A stretch of DNA of 28,808 bases from CALARM01 sp964431735 (GTDB taxonomy: Bacteria > Vulcanimicrobiota > SpSt-956 > JAKJGF01), in assembly GCA_964431735.1 (NCBI GenBank), contig CAYSLJ010000097.1, positions 1-28,808 of the forward strand, given 5' to 3'. The position numbers and the translations under genes are program-made. Numbering within the stretch: position 1 is the first letter of the stretch; every line of letters begins with the position of its first letter. Under the pieces are notes generated by a model, which saw nothing but the letters and a program-made list of their open reading frames with translations, was not told the origin of the DNA and made no database searches. This document shows, one piece after another, positions 22,886 to 28,808 of the stretch.

Positions 22886-24301
22886 ATGAAAGATAATGCA
22901 GAAATTGTTATAGGCAGAAATATATCTGTAAATATAAAAAGTGTTTCTTCTGATTTTGTTCAGAATATAAAAAATCGATTAACAGTGGATAATCCGGTTT
23001 ATTTAAAGAATAAAAAGATGGGTTTCTGGACCGGTAATATTCCGAAAGTAATAAAATTCTGGAAAAATTGTAAAAACTGGCTTATATTACCAAGAGGGTT
23101 TAAAAGCTCTCTTTTTAAAGAATTAAAAATCAGAAATTTACCTTATAAAGTAAAGGATTTAAGAATAATTAATAAACCTGTCAAATTTTATTCTACTATT
23201 AAGCTGAGATCGTATCAAATTCCTGCTGTTGAAAGAGCTATTAAATTTGAACAGGGTATAATAGAAGCTCCGTGCGGTGCAGGTAAAACTATAGTGGGCA
23301 TTGAGATAATAGCAAGAGCAGGTCAGAACACTTTGTGGCTTGTACATACGAAAGAACTTGCAGAACAGGCAATCGAAAGAATTGAACATTTTCTCAATAT
23401 TCGTGCTGATAAAATTGGTTTTTTAGGAAATAATAACTGGAAATTAGGAGAATATATTACAGTCGGTATGGTACAGACTCTTTCTAAAAGGAATCTTACT
23501 TCTGATTTTATAAAACATTTCGGACTGGTGATTCTGGATGAAGCACATCATACGCCTGCTTATTCTTTTATGAAGGTTATAGAACAGTTTCCAGCATATT
23601 ATCGATTCGGTTTTACTGCTACACCTTACAGAGCTGACGGGCTGGCAATGCTTATGTATTATCAGATAGGTTATACGGTGTTTAAAATTACACAGGAAGA
23701 TCTGTCTATGGACGGAAATCTTGTAAAACCATCTTTAAAAAGAGTTGATACGGATTTTTATTATGAGTATCGCGACGATTTTACTTCTATGATTGATGCT
23801 TTGATTGAAAATAAAAAGAGAAATAATCTTATAATTAACAATCTTATTGACGAAATTAAAGGAGGCCATTACTGTCTTATCCTCTCTGACAGAGTCAAAC
23901 ACTGTCAGGAATTGAATAATCTTTTAAAAACGTTATATCCTGAAGCCAGATGTGCGGTATTAACAGGAGAACTGTCAAAAAACGGACGAACCAGAATAGT
24001 TACTCTTGTAAATGAAGGAAAACTTAATGCCATATTTGCAACATCCAGACTTGCAGAAGAAGGTCTCGACTGGAAAATTCTGGACAGATTATTTCTTACA
24101 TGTCCTTCAAGATCAAAAAGAAAGGTTCAGCAGTCTATAGGAAGGATACAGCGTACATGTGAAGGAAAGATAGATGCTATTGTATATGATTTTGTAGACA
24201 CCAGGGTAAATATTCTTGAAGCACAGTATAAATCCAGATTTTTTTCTGTCTATGAAACACTTCTTTCTTTGTCACAGGGAGAAAATATATCGATAGGGTA
24301 A
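22886..24301 (+). CDS. XPB-like superfamily 2 DEAH-box helicase
   Basis: The 471-residue SF2 helicase has LRSYQ (about 107-111), Walker A EAPCGAGKT, motif Ib-like VHTKELAEQA, Walker B VILDEAHH, motif III GFTATPYRAD, and motifs V/VI ATSRLAEEGLDW and QQSIGRIQRT. The N-terminal region (EIVIGRNISVNI...NPVYLKNKKMGFWTGNIPK) is typical of small bacterial and phage DEAD/DEAH helicases of the XPB/RAD25 group, so the protein is full length from M at 22886. The frame extends upstream to 22802, but only through repeat sequence. No ribosome site precedes 22886; the good one at 22706 is separated by the repeat. DNA repair or recombination is the likely role. It lies near the initiator-like operon, but a shared function is not shown. 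Confidence 0.88.
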   Translation: MKDNAEIVIGRNISVNIKSVSSDFVQNIKNRLTVDNPVYLKNKKMGFWTGNIPKVIKFWKNCKNWLILPRGFKSSLFKELKIRNLPYKVKDLRIINKPVKFYSTIKLRSYQIPAVERAIKFEQGIIEAPCGAGKTIVGIEIIARAGQNTLWLVHTKELAEQAIERIEHFLNIRADKIGFLGNNNWKLGEYITVGMVQTLSKRNLTSDFIKHFGLVILDEAHHTPAYSFMKVIEQFPAYYRFGFTATPYRADGLAMLMYYQIGYTVFKITQEDLSMDGNLVKPSLKRVDTDFYYEYRDDFTSMIDALIENKKRNNLIINNLIDEIKGGHYCLILSDRVKHCQELNNLLKTLYPEARCAVLTGELSKNGRTRIVTLVNEGKLNAIFATSRLAEEGLDWKILDRLFLTCPSRSKRKVQQSIGRIQRTCEGKIDAIVYDFVDTRVNILEAQYKSRFFSVYETLLSLSQGENISIG

Positions 24302-24373
24302 AATTTTTTATGTAATATGTAAATTTATCAAAATTTTAAAAATCTGGTATTAAATTTGCAAAGTAAAATTCTG

Positions 24374-24402
24374 TTGCCTTACAAATTAATAATTGTTATA
24401 AT
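24374..24402 (+). promoter_or_regulatory. sigma-70-type promoter of the lipoprotein gene
   Basis: TTGCCT (24374-24379) and TATAAT (24397-24402) are separated by 17 bp, and the -10 is extended (TGTTATAAT). The predicted start is near 24409, giving a leader of about 90 nt. Confidence 0.7.
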
Positions 24403-24415
24403 ATATATTTAACAT

Positions 24416-24437
24416 AAGGAATCTTTTTAAATTCCTT
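24416..24437 (+). promoter_or_regulatory. 5' leader hairpin of the lipoprotein mRNA
   Basis: AAGGAAT (24416-24422) pairs with ATTCCTT (24431-24437) around an 8-nt loop, near the predicted 5' end of the transcript. The left arm contains an AAGGA that resembles a ribosome site but is far from the start codon. It could stabilise the mRNA. Confidence 0.35.
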
Positions 24438-24497
24438 CATAGTTTTTGTCTTACCAGTTACAGGATTGATAACTTATAAATTAAGGAGTGAATATGA

Positions 24498-26582
24498 ATG
24501 ATGTTTAAATCAGGTTTTCTGATTTCTATAAGTTTTATTTTACTGATACTGTTATCTTTAATACCACTCGGATGTGATGAAGAGGATACAGGGAATGAAA
24601 GTAATGCTACTGCAGTTACTAAATCCGGTTATATATATGCACCTGTCAAACCGATAAATGGTTTGGGAGGACTTTCTACCGGTTTACTGGCTCTTGAACA
24701 GGATGCTCCACCGGAAGGGTATCAGATTGTAAAAGATGCTGTTGTAAGTATTGGAAATACAAGAGTTAAATCTGATGAAAAAGGAAAATTCAGCATTACA
24801 GGTCTGAACCCAGGAGAACATCAGATGTTAATATGTGCTTCAGGATTTCAACCTGTTGTACAGTTAACTGCAGTTGCTGCTGTCAGCTCTTCTACTGTAG
24901 CAATTGATACCTTAAAAGTTATTCCTGAAAAAGCTTTTGTAACTAAAGGAGATATAATACCATTTATGGCAGTTGGTAAGGATCCAACAGGTAATTTTAT
25001 ACCTCTGGCTGCAGTAAACTGGTCTGTAATAAATACTGACAAGCAGGAAAAAAGAGAATTAGGTAAAGTTTCAAATACAGGTTTATTGAATGCAGATGAA
25101 ATAGGTAATATAAGAGTTGTTGCTGCAAGCAGCACCTATTCGGCAAATACAGAGGTTACTATTCTTGACCCTGCAAATGCAAATACATCTACCCTGACAG
25201 GGAAAGTAACACTTCCATCAGGGTCTCCTGTAGAGGGGGGGCAAATAATTGTTTTAGGAACAAGATTGATGTCAGTAACAGATGGAGAAGGTAAATACTC
25301 TCTTCTTGACGTACCTGCTGAATTGTCTCTTACATTATTTGTTATAAAAAATAATATAATCATAGGAAGTGCTCCCGTTCAACTTGAAAAATGGAAAGAA
25401 AAGAGTCTCGATATTACGGCTACGTCCAATCCACCTCCTGTAGCAGAAGAGCCAGATGCAGTACCTACTGAAGATGTTTCTTCCAAACCTGCTACTACAG
25501 GGTCCCTGGTAGGATATGTATATGTTCCTGCTGGAAAAGAAACTTCCAGACATGACCTGTCAAAATTAGCTATAATACAATCGAAGACTGTTCCTGAAGG
25601 TTATATGGGATTATCAGGAGCAAAGGTGATATTAGAAAATGATCCTACTATTTCTTCCGTTACTTCATCTGATGGAGGATTTTCATTAAATGGTGTACCA
25701 TACAAAGGTGAAGGAAGTCCTTATTTTGTAGTAGTTTCAGCAGATGGCTTTTCTTCTATCAGGGCACCGATATTGTTTTCCGGAGATTATCCTCTAGGTG
25801 CTGTAAGTAAAATGGAAATTTATCCTGAAAATCCTGTAATAGCTGCAGGAGGTGTTATAGAGTTTAAAGCAGTCTGCTATGATAGAAAAGGTAAAATTAT
25901 AGAAACACCTAAGCTGGACTGGACTTACGAAGGTGATAGAGGAAAAATAGATCCTGTCGAAGGAGTGTTTATATCTTCAAAGATCGGTAATGGTACTGTT
26001 AAAGCAACTTATGGTGATATAAGTGCCGGGAAAGAATTCAAAATAATAAATAAAGGTGAAACAGGTTCTCTTTCAGGTACTGTAACTGATGAAAATACTA
26101 AACCTGTAAGTGATGCTTTTATCATAGTAGAAAACTGTCCATGGGTAGGTATTACAGATGAAAATGGAAAATATAATATATCCTCTGTTCCTACAGGGGA
26201 AAAAATTAATGTTTATGTAAAAGTCAGAGGAAAACATTGCGGTGAATCTGTTGCTGCTGTAGGTAAAGGAGCTGAAGGGACTGAGGATATCAATATAGTT
26301 CTTCCGAAAGACGAAGAACCTGAACATACTGTAGATACATCTATACCTGATATGCCTCCCGTTTCTATTAATCCGGAAAATACCGGTTCTCTTACACCGG
26401 GTACTGTAGCAGATCACTCGATGAAAACACCTACCCCGGACCCGACACCAAGAGAAGAATATCCGCGGTGGCCCGGTTCAAATAATTCAAATACCGGCGA
26501 CGACGATACACACGGACATGCCGATAGGAACAGATCTCACGAAAGTTTTCCACGGTGGCCCGATTCTACTAAATCCGAATAG
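24498..26582 (+). CDS. exported Big/carboxypeptidase-regulatory repeat lipoprotein
   Basis: The 694-residue protein starts with a hydrophobic signal (about 4-26) ending LIPLGC, a plausible though non-canonical lipobox, so a lipid-anchored surface or periplasmic location is likely. It then alternates carboxypeptidase-regulatory-like beta domains and Big-like Ig domains. The former carry V-x-DEKGKFSITGLNPGE, TDGEGKYSLLDVP, SSDGGFSLNGVP and TDENGKYNISSVP. The latter begin LKVIPEKAFVTKGD and MEIYPENPVIAAGG. The C-terminal 80 residues are Pro/Asp/His-rich with a repeated PRWP motif. Adhesive or structural surface roles are common for this architecture; no catalytic domain is seen. AAGGAG precedes the ATG at 24498; the next ATG (24501) could also serve. 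The gene is monocistronic. Confidence 0.82.
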   Translation: MMFKSGFLISISFILLILLSLIPLGCDEEDTGNESNATAVTKSGYIYAPVKPINGLGGLSTGLLALEQDAPPEGYQIVKDAVVSIGNTRVKSDEKGKFSITGLNPGEHQMLICASGFQPVVQLTAVAAVSSSTVAIDTLKVIPEKAFVTKGDIIPFMAVGKDPTGNFIPLAAVNWSVINTDKQEKRELGKVSNTGLLNADEIGNIRVVAASSTYSANTEVTILDPANANTSTLTGKVTLPSGSPVEGGQIIVLGTRLMSVTDGEGKYSLLDVPAELSLTLFVIKNNIIIGSAPVQLEKWKEKSLDITATSNPPPVAEEPDAVPTEDVSSKPATTGSLVGYVYVPAGKETSRHDLSKLAIIQSKTVPEGYMGLSGAKVILENDPTISSVTSSDGGFSLNGVPYKGEGSPYFVVVSADGFSSIRAPILFSGDYPLGAVSKMEIYPENPVIAAGGVIEFKAVCYDRKGKIIETPKLDWTYEGDRGKIDPVEGVFISSKIGNGTVKATYGDISAGKEFKIINKGETGSLSGTVTDENTKPVSDAFIIVENCPWVGITDENGKYNISSVPTGEKINVYVKVRGKHCGESVAAVGKGAEGTEDINIVLPKDEEPEHTVDTSIPDMPPVSINPENTGSLTPGTVADHSMKTPTPDPTPREEYPRWPGSNNSNTGDDDTHGHADRNRSHESFPRWPDSTKSE

Positions 26583-26604
26583 GATAGGGATTATAGGATT
26601 TTTA

Positions 26605-26643
26605 AGATTATCAGGATTATAACACTTATAATCCTGATAATTT
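26605..26643. terminator. bidirectional terminator hairpin
   Basis: ATTATCAGGATTATA (26607-26621) pairs perfectly with TATAATCCTGATAAT (26627-26641) around a 5-nt loop, extended by G-T and A-T pairs. It lies between the convergent lipoprotein and sigma-factor genes and probably ends at least the lipoprotein transcript. Confidence 0.75.
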
Positions 26644-26721
26644 ATTATGATGATTCAAGTGGTATTTCTTTCATAATTGTCACAATTACGATTTATGTGA
26701 TCGGGTAACCATATAAAGAAG

Positions 26722-26766
26722 AATGAGAATGTATTCTTCCTTTCACTATTCACGATTCTCATATAA
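26722..26766. repeat. palindromic repeat, family C copy 1
   Basis: AATGAGAATGTATTC and ACGATTCTCATATAAA flank a TTCACTATTCACGATT segment. Bases 28358-28404 have the same plan (TATGAGAATTTATTC ... CCGTCAC ... TTACGATTCTCATATAAA). The central part is 7-bp periodic. It lies just past the sigma-factor stop codon and may end that transcript. Confidence 0.6.
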
Positions 26767-26772
26767 AAATGC

Positions 26773-27567
26773 CTAATTATAAACTTCACCTTTCACAGAT
26801 TGATCGGAGAAATTACTCTGTAAATATTTTTTTAAATTCCCTTTTATACGAAGTATAGCTTTTGTATGAAGCTGAGAAATTCTTGATTCTGACAGGTTGA
26901 GTATATGAGATATTTCCTTTAAATTAAGCTCCTCATAATAATAAAGAGTAATGACCAGTTTTTCTTTATAAGGAAGATTTTCTATAAAGTTACCTATATT
27001 AGATATTAATTCTTTTTTCTCAATAAAGCCTTCAGGAAGAAGTTGTTCTTTATTATGAAGTATATCCAGTAATGACCTGTTCTCATCTGCTTCCGGGTTT
27101 ATAAACTCATCAAGAGATATAATAGTAAGGCCCTGAATTTTCCTCATTACTGTGTCCAGATCCTTTACATCCATCGAAAGATATGAAGCGACATCTGACA
27201 TTTTAGCAGGACGTCCGAGATTATGTTCAATTATACTAAAAGCATCCTGTATTTCTTTAGCTTTCTTTCTCAGACTTCTTGGAGCCCAGTCAAAAGCTCT
27301 TAATGCGTCAAGTATTGCTCCTCTTATTCTGTAGGTTGCATATGTGCTAAATTCTATACCTCTATCATATTTAAATCCATCTATTGCCTGAATTAAACCA
27401 AGTAAACCATCATTGGTTATATCATCTATGATTATATGAGGAGGAAAATGTATTGACATTCGATAGGCTATATGCTTGACCAGAGGAAGATATTCCATTA
27501 TTAGTTTTTCTCGTGCTTTAAGACAACCTTTTTCTTTGTAATCTACCCAGAGTTCCTTTACCTCCAC
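26773..27567 (-). CDS. fliA: sigma-28 (FliA/WhiG family) RNA polymerase sigma factor
   Basis: The 264-residue sigma factor contains sigma region 2 (LPLVKHIAYRMS...DDITNDGLLGLIQAIDGFKYDRGIEFSTYATYRIRGAILDALR), region 3 (DWAPRSLRKKAKEIQDA) and region 4 with its HTH (LNLKEISHILNLSESRISQLHTKA). The DWAPRS segment between regions 2 and 3 is diagnostic of the FliA/WhiG group, which transcribes late flagellar and chemotaxis genes. The start is GTG, about 8 nt after AAAGGG. A divergent FlgM-like anti-sigma gene lies 0.9 kb away. The symbol fliA rests on family and on FlgM proximity; a WhiG-like non-flagellar role cannot be excluded, as no flagellar structural genes are in the window. Confidence 0.93.
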   Translation of the reverse strand: MEVKELWVDYKEKGCLKAREKLIMEYLPLVKHIAYRMSIHFPPHIIIDDITNDGLLGLIQAIDGFKYDRGIEFSTYATYRIRGAILDALRAFDWAPRSLRKKAKEIQDAFSIIEHNLGRPAKMSDVASYLSMDVKDLDTVMRKIQGLTIISLDEFINPEADENRSLLDILHNKEQLLPEGFIEKKELISNIGNFIENLPYKEKLVITLYYYEELNLKEISHILNLSESRISQLHTKAILRIKGNLKKYLQSNFSDQSVKGEVYN

Positions 27568-27770
27568 TTTTTTATCCCTTTCTATATTCGTATAATATAT
27601 AATTATAATACTGTATTGATAAGATTATATTAATTGATCTAATGGTTTATTTTGATAATTCATAAGTAGTATTATTACAGGTTTCCTGGAACTAACATCA
27701 TATTACTACCTGACATTATATAGTATTAAACAATGGCCGGTATTATATGATTATAAACTTACCAGGATGG
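27568..27770. other. AT-rich upstream region of the sigma-factor gene
   Basis: This stretch must contain the minus-strand promoter of the sigma factor. A weak candidate (TTATCA, 17 bp, TATATT) lies around 27600-27630, but similar sequences are frequent in such AT-rich DNA. No ORF or strong dyad is seen. Confidence 0.4.
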
Positions 27771-27992
27771 TTATTTATCTGGCAAGGATATTAATAGTAA
27801 TAAATTCTGCTCCTGCCATTTTATACCTCCTATTATAGGATAATTTTTATCAAAAGCTCCTTCTTTATAGAATATTTCCCACTGCTTTTTAACTATCAGA
27901 GAAGCAATTTTTCTATATTCTTTCATAACAGACAGGACTTTTTCTTTTTTGCTTTTATTCATCTCTGTTTTAAGTTCATAAGTCCTTATCAT
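27771..27992 (-). pseudogene. TnpB-like transposase N-terminal remnant
   Basis: The 73-codon ORF begins MIRTYELKTEMNKSKKEKVL and continues VMKEYRKIASLIVKKQWEIFYKEGAFDKNY. This resembles the N-terminus of TnpB/OrfB proteins of IS200/IS605-type elements (K-L-x-T-x-x-x-K-x-x-x-L, then an EYRK helix). After about residue 52 the sequence departs from the family and stops. The RuvC catalytic domain and zinc finger are absent, and neither continues in the neighbouring frames. It is most likely a decayed insertion-sequence fragment between the sigma-factor and flgM genes. A stand-alone small protein is less likely. Confidence 0.5.
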
Positions 27993-28125
27993 TACAATCA
28001 GACCTTTTTATTTTTTGAGATTTATACTGTAATTATAACATATTTATTGATTTTCCCGGCAGATTTAGATGGAAAATTTTTATAGAAAATATTGATATAT
28101 TTCTATGATTTCCTATAATTTTTGT

Positions 28126-28241
28126 AACTAGTATATCGTTTCATTAAAACATTTATATTTGAATAATATAAAAGACGTTGATTTATTTGCATTATTTACA
28201 CATTCTATATATAAGTATTTTTGCAAAACGTTATACTAGTT
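28126..28241. repeat. ~116-bp element with 16-bp terminal inverted repeats
   Basis: Arms 28126-28141 (AACTAGTATATCGTTT) and 28226-28241 (AAACGTTATACTAGTT) match at 15 of 16 positions as inverted repeats, around 84 bp of AT-rich sequence with no ORF. It may be a MITE remnant upstream of flgM. A poly-T/poly-A dyad (28250-28280) follows. Confidence 0.5.
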
Positions 28242-28279
28242 GTTATAGTATTTTTTTTATTATAGTAAAAAAAATTTAC

Positions 28280-28306
28280 TAAGGTAATTTATATATATGT
28301 CGATAT
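28280..28306 (+). promoter_or_regulatory. sigma-28-like promoter of flgM
   Basis: TAAGGTAA, 11 bp, GTCGATAT compares with the sigma-28 consensus TAAAGTTT-N11-GCCGATAA: 5 of 8 and 6 of 8 matches with exact spacing. The predicted start is near 28313, with a leader of about 120 nt. Control of flgM by FliA is common, which supports the call. Confidence 0.4.
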
Positions 28307-28335
28307 TATTCATTGAGGTAATAAACTAACAACCA

Positions 28336-28350
28336 TGACCGGTTCGGTCA
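28336..28350. promoter_or_regulatory. operator-like palindrome in the flgM leader
   Basis: TGACCG-GTT-CGGTCA is a perfect 6-bp inverted repeat with a 3-nt centre, GC-rich against a very AT-rich background. The TGACCG/CGGTCA half-sites resemble those bound by some TetR-family repressors. It lies about 24-38 nt downstream of the predicted sigma-28 start. An RNA hairpin is an alternative. Confidence 0.3.
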
Positions 28351-28357
28351 GAACGAA

Positions 28358-28404
28358 ATATGAGAATTTATTCCGCCCGTCACACGTTACGATTCTCATA
28401 TAAA
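28358..28404. repeat. palindromic repeat, family C copy 2
   Basis: TATGAGAAT and ATTCTCATA form perfect 9-bp arms around a centre with CCCGTCACACGTTACG, matching the GTRACGC heptamer theme. It shares its plan and flanks with 26722-26766. It lies 28 bp before the flgM start codon. Confidence 0.6.
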
Positions 28405-28431
28405 TATTTGAGTAAATAAGGTGTTATTACA

Positions 28432-28656
28432 GTGCATCATAAAAAAAGCAAACTTATAAAAACAGATATTTATAGCCTGTCTTTACAAAAAAAATATAAC
28501 CAGCGATATTGTGATTCTTACTGTGATAATAAAACATTTGACAGGACATTAAAAATTGAAGAATTAAAAAAACAGATTATAGAAGGTTCATATTATATAG
28601 AGGAAGATAAAGTTGCCAGGAAGATACTGGAATATTTCGGTATATGTTCAATCTGA
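28432..28656 (+). CDS. flgM: FlgM-like anti-sigma-28 factor
   Basis: The 74-residue protein ends with the FlgM core: RTLKIEELKKQIIEGSYYIEEDKVARKILEYF (about 38-69, with a break here only for length of motif) matches the family pattern K-I-x-x-L-K-x-x-I-x-x-G-x-Y-x-I-x-x-x-x-V-A-x-K-I-L. The N-terminal half is basic and divergent, as expected of an intrinsically disordered anti-sigma factor. FlgM binds and inhibits FliA until the flagellar hook is complete. The start is GTG with AAGGTG about 10 nt upstream. It is shorter than enteric FlgM (about 97 residues). The sigma-28 gene is nearby and divergent. Confidence 0.75.
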   Translation: MHHKKSKLIKTDIYSLSLQKKYNQRYCDSYCDNKTFDRTLKIEELKKQIIEGSYYIEEDKVARKILEYFGICSI

Positions 28657-28658
28657 TA

Positions 28659-28754
28659 ATTCAAAAGTACAGGAATTTTCATTTTTAGTGGTGGTGTAAA
28701 ATAAAGTTTTAAATGAAAACTATGTATAAGCAGCTTATCTAAATAATTTAATAT
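28659..28754 (-). repeat. inverted copy of the ~84-95-bp dispersed repeat (R84)
   Basis: The reverse complement reads TTAAATTATTTAGATAAGC ... TTTTACACCA ... AAAAATGAAAATTCCTGTAC, in the same order of blocks as 8692-8783 and 10721-10980. It begins 3 bp after the flgM stop codon and directly abuts the family B copy that follows. Confidence 0.75.
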
Positions 28755-28808
28755 TAAGGGGTTGTCAAGAAATAACCCAATCATATTTACGTCTATATCG
28801 TGACGCGT
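28755..28808 (+). repeat. dispersed palindromic repeat, family B, cut by the window end
   Basis: TAAGGGGTTGTCAAGAAATA onward is nearly identical to the left half of 14266-14390, up to the GTGACGCGT core where the window ends. Together with the partial copy at 1-51 it means both window edges lie in the same repeat core. Confidence 0.85.

Noticed and set aside
28593..28784. Minus-strand ORF across flgM and the R84/family B repeats
   Set aside because: It is a translation of repeat DNA overlapping flgM in antisense.

Overview
The window is an AT-rich (roughly 30% GC by eye) bacterial chromosomal segment. The gene content fits a motile, diderm-type bacterium. It carries a sigma-28 (FliA/WhiG type) factor and an FlgM-like anti-sigma factor, a chemotaxis receptor, a sigma-54 enhancer-binding regulator, a probable lipoprotein, and a polysaccharide deacetylase of the exosortase (XrtA/PEP-CTERM) locus type. 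I cannot name the species. The density of hybrid kinases, TPR proteins and palindromic intergenic repeats suggests an uncultured lineage. Both window ends fall inside the GTGACGC-type core of the same dispersed repeat, so this may be a contig broken at repeats.

Layout. (1) 195-10603, minus strand: a sensory block. In transcription order it holds an NtrC-type response regulator, a poly-HAMP chemoreceptor, a REC-PAS-PAS-kinase-REC hybrid, a CHASE4 HisKA_2 kinase and a REC-PAS-HisKA_2 kinase. A good sigma-54 promoter with palindromic upstream sites precedes the chemoreceptor, so the receptor and three kinases look like one sigma-54-driven operon that the adjacent NtrC-type protein may control. 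(2) 10721-10980: a three-copy tandem array of an 84-bp repeat, then an 838-residue all-TPR protein. (3) 13674-15339: a minus-strand cyclic-nucleotide-binding protein and a zinc-ribbon/TM/TPR protein. (4) 15462-17738: an ATP-grasp enzyme and an XrtA-type polysaccharide deacetylase. (5) 17861-18856: phosphate acetyltransferase (pta), with strong terminators. (6) 19038-21644: a tight three-gene operon of a MerR-type small protein, an ExeA-like AAA ATPase, and an HTH protein whose coding sequence contains an array of palindromic GGTATACC boxes at 15-bp spacing plus a 15-bp-stem inverted repeat. It resembles a phage-lambda-O-like initiator gene carrying its own origin and is the most unusual system here. 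(7) 21836-24301: an SDR-fold protein lacking the usual catalytic and glycine-motif residues, and an XPB-like SF2 helicase whose 5' end is invaded by a dispersed repeat. (8) 24498-26582: a large exported carboxypeptidase-regulatory/Big-domain protein. (9) 26773-28656: the sigma factor, a TnpB-like transposase remnant and flgM with a sigma-28-like promoter.

Intergenic DNA is dominated by palindromic elements. Many have a 7-bp periodic core or arms (GTRACGC, GTGAATR, GAGTTTA, TTAGCTA type). Three families recur in the window: a ~125-bp element at 52, 14266 and 28755 (plus a partial at 1); a ~115-bp element at 8781, 17740 and 22740; and an ~84-95-bp element at 8692, 10721-10980 (x3) and 28659. 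No rRNA, tRNA or CRISPR array was recognised.
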